From contig VYAQ01000095.1 of assembly GCA_009844885.1 (NCBI GenBank), forward strand, positions 1 through 47,994: DNA of 47,994 nt, given 5' to 3'. This document shows positions 32,423 through 41,084 of the stretch, piece after piece; the first letter of the stretch is position 1; each line of letters opens with the position of its first letter. Below the pieces are notes generated by a model, which was given only the letters and a program-made list of their open reading frames with translations, was not told where the DNA came from and made no database searches. The position numbers were made by a program, and so were the translations under genes. The DNA is from Gemmatimonadota bacterium (GTDB taxonomy: Bacteria > Gemmatimonadota > Gemmatimonadetes > Longimicrobiales > Gaopeijiaceae).

Positions 32423-33655
32423 ATGCCGATGGATCGCCTGACCGACGTGGTGAATCGCCTGGTCGCCGGGATGGAAGAGGCGGGTACGGCAAAGGGAGCC
32501 GAAGTCGTGGTCCGCGAGGTGATCCCGCCCCGCGACGGACACGGACCCCGGTTCCTCCTGGAGGGGCAGGGCGACAAGCCGTTCATCCGCATGAACGCCA
32601 ACTCGTACCTGGGCCTCAGCCTGCACCCCGAGGTGATCGAGGCCGAAGAGGTCACGGCGCGTGCGATGGGGGCCGGGCCGGGGGCCGTGCGCTTCATCGC
32701 CGGGACCCACACCCCGCACATCGAGCTGGAGCGCGGGCTGGCGGCGTTTCACGGCCGGGAAGAGGGGATGATCTTCTCCTCGGCCTACGCGGCGGTCGTG
32801 AGCGCGCTCGTCTCGCTGACCGACAAGACCACCTTCCTGCTGTCCGACGAACTCAATCACAACTGCATCATCAACGCGATCCGGATGTCGCGTCCGGCAG
32901 GGAAGGCGATCTACCCTCACCTGGATCTGGCCACCCTGGACCGCCAGCTGGACGAAGCAAAGGGTGTCGCGCGCCGGGCGATTGTGGTAACCGACGGCAT
33001 CTTCTCGATGCGGGGGGACCACGCCCCGGTCGACGAGATCATGGAGATTGCGAGGAAACACGACCCCGACTATCCCGAGAACGTGGTCGTGTTGGTGGAC
33101 GACTCGCACGGTGTCGGCTCGTTCGGCGCCACCGGCCGTGGCACGGAGGAATACACCGGCAGCCCGCCCTGCGACCTGCTCGTGGGCACCCTGGGCAAGG
33201 CGTTCGGCGTCAACGGCGGCTACGTCGTGTCGAGTGCCCCGGTGATCCGCTTTCTGCGCGAGTCCTCGCCCCTGTACATCTACTCGAATCCCATAACCGC
33301 CGGCGAAGCCGCGGCCGCGCGGAAATCGCTTGAAATCCTGCAGGGACCCGAAGGCGCGACCCGTCTGAGGCACCTGCGCAACCTCACCGAGCGCTTCGAA
33401 TCCGGGCTCGTCTCGCGCGGCTTCGAGATCATCCCGGGTGACCACCCCATCGTCCCCATCATGGTGCGTGACACGACCGAAACCCGCCGCCTGGTCGCCG
33501 CCCTCTTCGACGCCGGCGTCCTGGCCACGGGTCTCGCCTTTCCCGTCGTTCCGCGCGGCGACGAGTCGATCCGCTTCCAGATCAACGCCGACCACACCGA
33601 GGCCGGGATCGACTACGTTCTGGCCGCGCTGGAAGGTGCCCGCCAGGCCCCCTGA
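32423..33655 (+). CDS. kbl: 2-amino-3-ketobutyrate CoA ligase / glycine C-acetyltransferase
   Basis: A 410-residue PLP alpha-oxoamine synthase. NANSYLGLSLHPEV, FSSAYAAVVSAL, VVLVDDSHGVGSFGATGRG and TLGKAFGVNGGYVV with the PLP lysine at about residue 259 are clear. KBL with threonine dehydrogenase degrades threonine to glycine plus acetyl-CoA; BioF-like relatives are close in sequence but the dehydrogenase neighbour decides the call. Two in-frame ATGs (32423, 32429) are possible. Confidence 0.92.
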   Translation: MPMDRLTDVVNRLVAGMEEAGTAKGAEVVVREVIPPRDGHGPRFLLEGQGDKPFIRMNANSYLGLSLHPEVIEAEEVTARAMGAGPGAVRFIAGTHTPHIELERGLAAFHGREEGMIFSSAYAAVVSALVSLTDKTTFLLSDELNHNCIINAIRMSRPAGKAIYPHLDLATLDRQLDEAKGVARRAIVVTDGIFSMRGDHAPVDEIMEIARKHDPDYPENVVVLVDDSHGVGSFGATGRGTEEYTGSPPCDLLVGTLGKAFGVNGGYVVSSAPVIRFLRESSPLYIYSNPITAGEAAAARKSLEILQGPEGATRLRHLRNLTERFESGLVSRGFEIIPGDHPIVPIMVRDTTETRRLVAALFDAGVLATGLAFPVVPRGDESIRFQINADHTEAGIDYVLAALEGARQAP

Positions 33656-33688
33656 TCGCACACTCCGCCCGACCGTACGAGACACGCT

Positions 33689-34435
33689 GTGCGCATTGCC
33701 ATCATCTCCGACATCCATGGCAACCTGCCCGCGCTGGAGGCGGTTCTCGCCGACATCGCGTCTCGGGACGTCGATGCCACCTACCACCTGGGTGATCTCG
33801 TCGGCTACGGTCCCTGGCCCAACGAAGTCATCGAAACGATCCGATCGGCCGGCATCGCGGGGGTGGCGGGCAACTACGACACGACCGTCGCGCTCGGCCA
33901 CCCCAGCTGCGGCTGCCAGCACGACGACCCCCGTCACCGGGAGCTGTCGGCTCTGAGCTACCGCTGGACCCGCGACAACATCACGGCCACCAGTCGGCGC
34001 TACCTCGCCAGCCTTCCGTTCCGCCTCGACCTGCGGCCGTGCGGCGGCCACGCGCCCGGGCGCACCCTGATCCTCGTGCATGGCGCCGCCACGCTGAACA
34101 CCGTCTACTGGCGCGAGGACCGCTCCGACCGCTTCTGCGACGAGATGATCGACCTGCTCCGCGCCCAGGAAGGCGACGCGATCTTCTTCGGTCACACCCA
34201 CAGGCCCTGGACCAGGGCATTCAACGGCCGCACCCTGGTGAACACCGGTTCCGCGGGCAGGCCAAAGGACGGCGACCCGCGCGGTTCCTACGCTCTCGTG
34301 CACGTCGCCAACGACGGGATCGAGGTCCACTTCCCCCGCGTCTCCTACGACCTGGATCGCGCCATCGCGGCGCTCGAAGCGGCGGGACTGCCCGCCGACC
34401 TGGGAGTCGTCCTCAGAACCGGCGGATCGCGCTAG
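33689..34435 (+). CDS. calcineurin-like metallophosphoesterase (YfcE/MJ0936-like)
   Basis: A 248-residue phosphoesterase. Metal-binding motifs: ISDIHGNLPALEAVL, HLGDLVGYGPWPNEVI, GVAGNYDTTV and the C-terminal IFFGHTHRPW with NTGSAGRPKDGDPRGSYAL. Such enzymes hydrolyse phosphomono- or diesters; no substrate can be named. GTG start at 33689. It converges on the minus-strand envelope operon 7 bp away. Confidence 0.9.
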   Translation: MRIAIISDIHGNLPALEAVLADIASRDVDATYHLGDLVGYGPWPNEVIETIRSAGIAGVAGNYDTTVALGHPSCGCQHDDPRHRELSALSYRWTRDNITATSRRYLASLPFRLDLRPCGGHAPGRTLILVHGAATLNTVYWREDRSDRFCDEMIDLLRAQEGDAIFFGHTHRPWTRAFNGRTLVNTGSAGRPKDGDPRGSYALVHVANDGIEVHFPRVSYDLDRAIAALEAAGLPADLGVVLRTGGSR

Positions 34436-34442
34436 CCAAACG

Positions 34443-35564
34443 CTAGTTCCAGGGCCTCACCCGGAGGAAGAAGGAGCCGCCGAAGCGCGTATAGTACGCC
34501 CCGCTGATGTTCGTCTCCACCTTCTGCCAGCCGAAGCGGAACGCGCCCGAAACCCGGTCTCCCAGGTGGCGGGTCAACTCGGCGTACAGTATCGAGGCGT
34601 TGTCGGCTTCCTCTCCCGCAACCAGAGCGTCCTGATCGGGCTGGATGAAGCGCTTGCGAGCCAGCGTGCCCAGGAGTCCGATCTGCGTGTTCTCTCCCAG
34701 AATCCAGTCGGCCCGGCCGTTCAGGCGTGCGGCGTTGTATTCCACCCGCAGCGACGTCGAGCGGCTGCGCGTTCCCTCCAGCGTGAGCTCGAGTGACAGT
34801 CGCTCCCATCTTCCCTGGAAGGCGGCCCCCGCACCCAGGGCATGGTCGATTCGGGGCGAACCCTCCCCCTGCTGGGGATAGCTGTGATAGCTGTAACTGC
34901 TGAACGCCCGCAGGCCCCAGTAGTCGTCTCGATCAAGCTCGGCCGCGCTGCGGTAGATCTTCCTGATGCCCGCGTTCACCACCAGCGAGGACCGGTCCAG
35001 CAGATCCAGCGCGGGCTGCACCTTCGGCGCCAAATAGTCCGCGATCTCTCCCTCGACGCCCAGATCGAAGAGGCCCCGGTGCAGGTAGGACACCCCGGCG
35101 GTATACCGATCATACCCCGGGGAGAGGTAGATCGGCAGCGGCGGCCTGTCGGAGATGCTCCGCAGCCGCGCGCCCGTCTGGGCCGTCAGGGTCCCGCTCC
35201 GGATCAGGCGCTGATACATCGTTTCCACGCTTCCGCTGTGCTCGCGGGGCGCGTAGTTGCGCAGCTGGAAGCCGCCTGTAGCGAACTGACGGATCCCACC
35301 GTCGAACGCCACGTCGACGGTCTGGTTTTCGCGGCCCATGAGCCGCAGGATGCCGCGGACACTTACCTCTCCCACGCCGGCCACGGCCTTCTCGGTCGAG
35401 TCGATCTGGGGAACTGTAATCGCGGCGAAGTTCCCCAGATAGCCCTCGAGCGAAGCCCCCTCCGTAATCACGAAGTCGCGTAGACGAATCTGCCCGTCCG
35501 CCGCAGCTGGCGCGGCGAGGCCGACACACATGGCCAGCAGCGCCGGAAAGCGTCCGGTCCTCAT
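34443..35564 (-). CDS. outer membrane beta-barrel-like protein of unknown function
   Basis: A 373-residue exported protein: signal peptide MRTGRFPALLAMCVGLAAPAAADGQ, then many amphipathic strands (YDRYTAGVSYLHRGLFDLGVEGEI, SLVVNAGIRKIY, RLSLELTLEGTRSRSTSLRVEY) and a C-terminal GGSFFLRVRPWN that could be a BAM-recognised end. ATG overlaps the stop of the coiled-coil gene (ATGA), placing it last in the operon with the two-component system. Confidence 0.72.
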   Translation of the reverse strand: MRTGRFPALLAMCVGLAAPAAADGQIRLRDFVITEGASLEGYLGNFAAITVPQIDSTEKAVAGVGEVSVRGILRLMGRENQTVDVAFDGGIRQFATGGFQLRNYAPREHSGSVETMYQRLIRSGTLTAQTGARLRSISDRPPLPIYLSPGYDRYTAGVSYLHRGLFDLGVEGEIADYLAPKVQPALDLLDRSSLVVNAGIRKIYRSAAELDRDDYWGLRAFSSYSYHSYPQQGEGSPRIDHALGAGAAFQGRWERLSLELTLEGTRSRSTSLRVEYNAARLNGRADWILGENTQIGLLGTLARKRFIQPDQDALVAGEEADNASILYAELTRHLGDRVSGAFRFGWQKVETNISGAYYTRFGGSFFLRVRPWN

Positions 35565-36472
35565 GGCCTGCGCTCCGCTTCCCTCTGGAAATCCTCGACC
35601 TTCTCCTCCAGTTGTTCGATTCGCTCGAGCACATCGTCCCTTAGCCCGGTCAACCGGGCTATGCGCGTCTCCAGGGGCTCCAACGCCAGATCGACCGCTG
35701 TCGTGTCCCCAACGGCGGTCGTCGTGCCCGAGCGTGGCGTTACAGGAACCACGATGACATCGAATCCCTGCAGGCTCGCGTCGAAGTCGTCACGCGTCCG
35801 CTCCCAGCGCTGCCTGTTCTCCAGCTGCGCGATCTTCCCGTCCAGCTCGCTCGACACGTCTTCGAGGACTGTGATCCTGTTCTGGAGATTGCGGATCTTG
35901 AAATTGATCTCTCCCCGGGTGTCGTCCGGCTGGATCTGCATGTCGGGCATCGGCCGCAGCTCCAGTTCCCTCCGGGGCCCCAGCTCCGTCTCCGTTTCGC
36001 TCTCAACTTCCCGCAGCCGCCCGCTGTACAGGTTGTACTCGTCGAGCAAATCGGGGTTGGAACCCACGGGCGAACGCTCCATCTGCTGTACCTGGAGCTC
36101 GATCCGCGCCTCCAGCGCGCTGATCAGGCCCTCGCTGGCATCGTGCCATTCGTCCTTGCGTATCCGCAGGGCGCTCTCGGCCCGGTCCCTTTCCTGCGAA
36201 AGGTCCTGGAGCTGTGCGAGGATTTCGGTGGTGCGCCTCTCGTCGTCCGCGGCCTGCGCCCGGCCGAATTCCTCCATGAGCTGTTGCCAGCGGCTTTCGT
36301 AGTATTCCCACTCCTGGTACGCGGCCTGGTAGTTGTCCCTGGCCACTTCGTACCTGCCCTCCCAGTCGTCAACGACCTGGGACAGGTTCCCCTGCGCACC
36401 AAGAGCGACCGGCGCGCCTGCGGCGGCCAGTGCTCCGATCAGCAGCGGAACGGACCAGCGTGGGCACTTCAT
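35561..36472 (-). CDS. periplasmic coiled-coil protein
   Basis: A 303-residue protein: signal peptide (MKCPRWSVPLLIGALAAAGAP, then ALGAQG) and a long coiled coil with charged heptads (EWEYYESRWQQLMEEFGR, LQDLSQERDRAESALR), ending in a second coiled coil (LTGLRDDVLERIEQLEEKVE). A short non-helical patch (VIVVPVTPRSGTTTAV) splits it. Lies between the sigma-54 regulator and the barrel gene, overlapping both by ATGA. Likely a scaffold or sensor partner in the periplasm. Confidence 0.75.
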   Translation of the reverse strand: MKCPRWSVPLLIGALAAAGAPVALGAQGNLSQVVDDWEGRYEVARDNYQAAYQEWEYYESRWQQLMEEFGRAQAADDERRTTEILAQLQDLSQERDRAESALRIRKDEWHDASEGLISALEARIELQVQQMERSPVGSNPDLLDEYNLYSGRLREVESETETELGPRRELELRPMPDMQIQPDDTRGEINFKIRNLQNRITVLEDVSSELDGKIAQLENRQRWERTRDDFDASLQGFDVIVVPVTPRSGTTTAVGDTTAVDLALEPLETRIARLTGLRDDVLERIEQLEEKVEDFQREAERRP

Positions 36473-37881
36473 CAGTCGATGCCGTATTTCTCGATCTTGT
36501 AGTACAGCCGGCTCTTCGGAATGCTCAGCAGCCGGGCAGCCTCCGCCTTGGCGCCCCCCGTTCGGGCCAACGCCTGCCGGATCAGCCTCTCCTCCATACC
36601 CTCCACGGCTCGGCCGAGGTCGACCCCATCTTCACCCAGGCTGACCACCGACACGCCGGCACCCGCCCCGTTGGCCAGCAGGGGCAGATCGCCCTCCTCC
36701 AGCTTTTCGCCGTCCGCGAGCACAAGGGCCCGCTCAATGACGTTTTCCAGTTCACGTACGTTCCCCGGCCAGTCGTACTCCTTCAACCGGCTCAGCGCTT
36801 CCTGGCTGATCGCCGTGACGCCGGAACGCGTTCTCGCCCGGAGCTTGCCGATGAAGTGGCCGGCGAGGAGCTCGATGTCGTCCTTGCGATCCCTCAGGGG
36901 AGGCACCGTCACGGGCACGACGTGGAGGCGGTAGTACAGGTCTTCGCGGAAGCCGTCGCCCGCCAGGAGGTCCTCGGCGGGTGTGTTCGTCGCCGCCACG
37001 ATACGCACGTCGACGGCGATGGTGTCTTCGCCGCCCACTCGCTCCAGCTCGCGCTCCTGAAGCACGCGCAACAGTCGCACCTGCGTCGCCGGACTGATGG
37101 TCGAGATTTCATCGAGGAAGAGGGTCCCGCCATCCGCCAGTTCGAAGCGGCCGCGCCTCTGCTTGGCCGCGCCGGTGAATGCGCCGCGCTCATGGCCGAA
37201 GAGTTCCGAGTCGAGCAGTCCCTCGGGCAGAGCGCCGCAGTTGACGCGCACGAACGGACCCTTGTGGCGCGCGGAGCGTGCGTGGATCGCGCGCGCGACC
37301 AGTTCCTTGCCCGTGCCCGACTCGCCGTACACCATGACCGTCGAGTCGGAACGCGCCACGCGTTCCACGAAGCGCTTGACACGGTTGATGGTCTCGGAGT
37401 TGCCCACCATCTCGCCGTATTGCGTGCTGTCGTCGCCTGCCTCACTCCGCAGGTAGGTGTTCTCGACCCTGAGCGCGAGGTTCTCCTGCTGCAGGCGCAG
37501 CCGCTCGTCGCGTTCGCGCAGAATCCGGTCCACCTTGATCCCGAACTCCTCCGACGAGAACGGCTTGGAGATGAAGTCGCAGGCGCCGAGCTTCATCGCC
37601 TCGACGGCGCGCTCGACCGTGCCGTGCGCGGTGATCACCAGGACGTCCGTATTCGGCGAACTGCGCTTGACTTCCTGGAGGACCCTGATTCCGTCGTCCG
37701 CCCTGGCCATCTTGAGATCCGTGATGACCAGATCCGCCCCCGCCTCCTCCAGGATTCGCAGGCCTTCGTCCCTGCTGCCGGCGGAGCGAGTCTTGTGGCC
37801 GCGGCGGCGCATGAGCAGCTCCAGCCCTTCGCGAATGGCGTCGTGATCATCAATGATCAGTACCTGTCTGTGGCCGCTCAT
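36472..37881 (-). CDS. NtrC-family sigma-54-dependent response regulator
   Basis: A 469-residue regulator: receiver (LIIDDHDAIREG, phospho-acceptor Asp55 in VITDLKM), AAA+ domain with Walker A GESGTGKE, GAFTGA loop for sigma-54 contact and Walker B GGTLFLDEI, and a Fis-type DNA-binding helix (GGAKAEAARLLSIPKSRLYYKIEKYG). The receiver loop has LKMARADDG in place of the usual KMPxxDG. Overlaps the kinase gene upstream (37878-37881). It would activate sigma-54 promoters, perhaps for the envelope operon. Confidence 0.95.
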   Translation of the reverse strand: MSGHRQVLIIDDHDAIREGLELLMRRRGHKTRSAGSRDEGLRILEEAGADLVITDLKMARADDGIRVLQEVKRSSPNTDVLVITAHGTVERAVEAMKLGACDFISKPFSSEEFGIKVDRILRERDERLRLQQENLALRVENTYLRSEAGDDSTQYGEMVGNSETINRVKRFVERVARSDSTVMVYGESGTGKELVARAIHARSARHKGPFVRVNCGALPEGLLDSELFGHERGAFTGAAKQRRGRFELADGGTLFLDEISTISPATQVRLLRVLQERELERVGGEDTIAVDVRIVAATNTPAEDLLAGDGFREDLYYRLHVVPVTVPPLRDRKDDIELLAGHFIGKLRARTRSGVTAISQEALSRLKEYDWPGNVRELENVIERALVLADGEKLEEGDLPLLANGAGAGVSVVSLGEDGVDLGRAVEGMEERLIRQALARTGGAKAEAARLLSIPKSRLYYKIEKYGID

Positions 37882-39377
37882 TTTGCCACGCCCTCCTCCT
37901 GCGACGCCTGCTGTCGAACCCCTTCGGTCGGAAGGTCCTCCGGGCCACTGAAGTATACGTGGAACTCGGCGCCGCCCCCAATCAGGCCATCCCCTTCGGC
38001 CCCCGCTTCCTGCCCCACCAGCTCGACCCGCCCGTGGTTCGCTTCGGCCATCTCCTTGACGATCGCCAGGCCGAGCCCGGCTCCCTGCGCCTTGTCCCCC
38101 ACAAACGGCTCGAAGATCCGGTCCCTGATCTCCTCCGGGACCCCCGGGCCATCGTCCCTAACCGCGATTCGCACCTGGCCGTTGACCATGGCGCCCTCGA
38201 CCCAGACCGTCTCCCCGGCGTGGGCCGCGTTGCGGAGCAGGTTCAGCACCAGCCGCTTTACCTGACGCGGATCGGCGTTCGCGAGCAGGGGCTGCGTGGG
38301 GAATTCGACATACAATTCGCCGCCCTTTTCCCTGACCTCCGCCTCGGCCAAAGAGACCGCATCGCTAACGGGATCCCGGACGTCGTGCAGCTCGAGCTCC
38401 GTGCGTCCCGGTCGAGCGAAGCCGAGGAACTCGTTGATAATGCTGTTGAGGCCCACGACCTCTCTCCGCACCCGTCCGAGAATCCGTTGCCTTTCCTCCC
38501 GGTCGTCGGTTTCCTGGGCCTCGGCGGCAAACAGTTCGAGGCCCGCCAGCGGGTTCCGGATCTCGTGCGCGACGCGCGAGAGCATCAGTCGCAGCTGCTC
38601 GTCCCTGCGCTGAATGCCGGTCCGCATGCGCTCCATGGCCCGGGCGAGCCGCCCTACCTCGTCCTCGCCCTCGAGGTCGAAGGGCCGGTCCATCATGCCG
38701 CGCTGAATGCGCAGGGCGCCCCTGCTGAGCACCTCCAGGCGCGACACGATCCCGGTCGCCAGTCGCCGGCCGATAAGGGCAGCCAGCGTGGCCGCGGCCA
38801 GCGAGAGTGCGACGATCGTCCATGTCAGCGCGCGCAGCGGTTCAAGGTGGTCTTCCGGAATCCGCAGGATGAGGAAGGTCTCGCCCGACCGCAGGGGCAG
38901 GATCCCGTAACGGTAGTCGCGTCCTTCCAGCTCGAAGCGGGTTGTCGTCGCAGCTCCCCTTTCATACGCCTCCTGCACCATTCCCGAGACGACGTACGGT
39001 TCGACCCAGCTCAAGCGTTGCAGGATCGCGATGGAGTCGGGCGGCTCCGGCGTCACGAGGGCCCTGACCTCCAGGTCGCCGGGACGCCATCTGAAGATGT
39101 CCGCGCGGTCCACCACGCCCGAGGCCGCCATCTGCCTGAGCCTGTCCTGGAACACAAACCAGTCGGGCGGCGGATCCTGCCCCTCCTCCAGCAAAAGGAG
39201 CACGTCATCCTGACGAAACATCGTTTCCCGCGCCAACTGGCCGGCGGACAGCAACTCGCGGTCGAGCTGCTCCTCGAGCGCCCTGTGCGCGGCATTCCAG
39301 GTCAGCACGCCGCCCAGGGCGCTGATCAGCACAGCGAACGCGACGAAGAAGGCGGTGAACCGGTTTCGCAGAGTCAT
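37878..39377 (-). CDS. sensor histidine kinase with periplasmic domain and HAMP
   Basis: A 499-residue kinase: TM1 (FTAFFVAFAVLISALGGVLTW), ~150-residue periplasmic sensor, TM2 (ALTWTIVALSLAAATLAALI), HAMP, H box HEIRNPLAGLELF, N box LVLNLLRNAAHA, G1 RDDGPGVPEEIRDRIFEPF and G2 GAGLGLAIV. Pairs with the overlapping sigma-54 regulator. The signal is unknown, but the periplasmic coiled-coil and barrel genes suggest an envelope cue. Confidence 0.94.
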   Translation of the reverse strand: MTLRNRFTAFFVAFAVLISALGGVLTWNAAHRALEEQLDRELLSAGQLARETMFRQDDVLLLLEEGQDPPPDWFVFQDRLRQMAASGVVDRADIFRWRPGDLEVRALVTPEPPDSIAILQRLSWVEPYVVSGMVQEAYERGAATTTRFELEGRDYRYGILPLRSGETFLILRIPEDHLEPLRALTWTIVALSLAAATLAALIGRRLATGIVSRLEVLSRGALRIQRGMMDRPFDLEGEDEVGRLARAMERMRTGIQRRDEQLRLMLSRVAHEIRNPLAGLELFAAEAQETDDREERQRILGRVRREVVGLNSIINEFLGFARPGRTELELHDVRDPVSDAVSLAEAEVREKGGELYVEFPTQPLLANADPRQVKRLVLNLLRNAAHAGETVWVEGAMVNGQVRIAVRDDGPGVPEEIRDRIFEPFVGDKAQGAGLGLAIVKEMAEANHGRVELVGQEAGAEGDGLIGGGAEFHVYFSGPEDLPTEGVRQQASQEEGVAK

Positions 39378-39401
39378 GGTCGGCTAGCAGTCCATGGGCT
39401 G

Positions 39402-40445
39402 CTACGTCCCGCAGTGAACCCGCTCGGCCCGCACCTCGGGGTAGAACGGCTCCGGCGTCTTCGGTGCGACGACGATGTGATACGGCCGGACGATCCGCCT
39501 TGCCGGTGCGCAGAAATCACCCGGGTTCCTCTCGACGATCTCGATCCTGGTCCCGGTGACCCGCTCGTCGTTCCCGATCAGCAGGAGCCGCCGCACCTCG
39601 ACCGAGTCGCCGACCTCCTCGCGCACACCCACCGCCCCGACCAGGACCATTTCCTCGGCCCAGTCGACCTCCGGCGCCGCGCGTCCGGAGCCCGCCGTGT
39701 GCGAATCCCAGAAGGCCTGGAAGCGATCCTGCGTCTCGGCGCCATCGGAGTCGTCGGGAGCGCGGAACCATATCAGGCTGTCGACCCCGGACCCCGTCTC
39801 GGTCCCCTTGTCCAGCGTCCCGTACGGAAGGCTCCCGGAGTACACCGACAGGAAGTCCGCCCCGACCGTCCAGTCCCTGATCTTGATCGCCGCCTGAATG
39901 ATCCGGCTCGCGCCCGTGTCCGGCCCGGCCCCTTCCGTCTTCACGTTCCGAAGCGTGCTGGCATCCCCGGCGCAACGGGTCCATTCCCTCCGCTCCTCGC
40001 GCCGCGAGTCGTAGATGTGCAGGGTCACTCTGGTCTTTCCGACACCGCACTCCGGCTCCAGGTCCGGCTCCAGGATCGAGTCCACCCCGAACACCTTCGC
40101 GCCACCGTCGTTGAGCAGCTGGATCAGGCTCGGGTACTGGGCGGCGTAATGGACCGGCAATCCGGGGTTGCGGGTCAGGTTCTCGTCTCCGGTCGCGCCG
40201 CGATAGCCGATCTGCTCGAACAGCTTCCAGGCTCCGTCCGAGCTCCAGGTGACCACCTGCTGAAGCCAGCCGATATCCCCCTGGAGCGGCACCTCGGCGG
40301 TGATCCGCACCTCGCCCTCCGACCCGAACCGCAGCAACCCGTTGGGGGGACCGGTGGTATCGCAGCTCGCAATGAGTCCGCAAAACATGGTCAGACCTAG
40401 AGTTATGCCTACAGAGCGGATTCGGCGCGGACTTCCTTTGCGCAT
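39402..40445 (-). CDS. putative lipoprotein of unknown function
   Basis: About 347 residues with a lipoprotein signal: MRKGSPRRIRSVGITLGLTM, FCGLIASC with Cys near residue 28. The mature part contains solute-binding-like segments (LQQVVTWSSDGAWKLFEQIGY, ADFLSVYSGSLPYGTLDKG) but no recognised family. The in-frame region upstream of 40445 overlaps the divergent pyrE start, so 40445 is preferred. Upstream of the kinase by 24 bp and probably co-transcribed. Confidence 0.7.
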   Translation of the reverse strand: MRKGSPRRIRSVGITLGLTMFCGLIASCDTTGPPNGLLRFGSEGEVRITAEVPLQGDIGWLQQVVTWSSDGAWKLFEQIGYRGATGDENLTRNPGLPVHYAAQYPSLIQLLNDGGAKVFGVDSILEPDLEPECGVGKTRVTLHIYDSRREERREWTRCAGDASTLRNVKTEGAGPDTGASRIIQAAIKIRDWTVGADFLSVYSGSLPYGTLDKGTETGSGVDSLIWFRAPDDSDGAETQDRFQAFWDSHTAGSGRAAPEVDWAEEMVLVGAVGVREEVGDSVEVRRLLLIGNDERVTGTRIEIVERNPGDFCAPARRIVRPYHIVVAPKTPEPFYPEVRAERVHCGT

Positions 40446-40470
40446 CCTTTCAGTGTATCTTTGCATCGCC

Positions 40471-41013
40471 ATGTCTGCCATCTCCCGTCTCCGCAATCTA
40501 CTCTGCGACCGCAGTGTGAGGACAGGTGATTTTACACTGGCCAGCGGCCGGCGTTCGCGGTACTACATCGACGCGCGCCTCACGACCATGACCGGCGAAG
40601 GCCAGATCCTCGTCGGCGAAGTCGGCTTTGGGGCGATTCGGGAGGCCGGCTGGACGCCTGAGTTCGTGGGCGGGATGACGCTGGGCGCCGATCCCGTGGC
40701 CTACGCGATCGCGCACCACGCGACCCGCACCGGCACCGCCCTCGACGCTTTCACGGTCCGCAAGGAAGCCAAGGGGCACGGGACCGGCCGGCAGATAGAG
40801 GGCGGCCTCACCCCTGGCGCGCGCGTCGTTGTGGTTGAGGATTCGGTTACGACCGGAGGAAGTCTGCTCAGGGCGCTCGAGGTGGTGGCGGCCCACGGAG
40901 CCGTCATCCTTGGAGTGCTCGCCCTGGTCGATCGTCAGGAAGGCGGTGCGGAACGCCTGGCGGCCGCCGGATACGACTTTTGCGCGGTCTTTGCGGCCAG
41001 AGAACTGCTCTAG
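40471..41013 (+). CDS. pyrE: orotate phosphoribosyltransferase
   Basis: A 180-residue type I phosphoribosyltransferase. The N-terminal FTLASGRRSRYYIDARL orotate region and the PRPP loop VVVVEDSVTTGGSLLRA are diagnostic. It makes OMP from orotate and PRPP. ATG 40471; divergent from the lipoprotein gene with only 25 bp between starts. Convergent with dnaN; the 71-bp gap (41014-41084) shows no clear terminator. Confidence 0.93.
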   Translation: MSAISRLRNLLCDRSVRTGDFTLASGRRSRYYIDARLTTMTGEGQILVGEVGFGAIREAGWTPEFVGGMTLGADPVAYAIAHHATRTGTALDAFTVRKEAKGHGTGRQIEGGLTPGARVVVVEDSVTTGGSLLRALEVVAAHGAVILGVLALVDRQEGGAERLAAAGYDFCAVFAARELL

Positions 41014-41084
41014 AAACTCCGCACGGGTTGCATGGGCAGTCCGGCCCGCGGTCCGCCCCGTAACCCGGCGTCCACGACCGCGGG

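Noticed and set aside
34425-34450. Terminator between the convergent phosphoesterase and barrel genes
   Set aside because: CGCTAG occurs twice here but in direct, not inverted, orientation, so it cannot form a stem.
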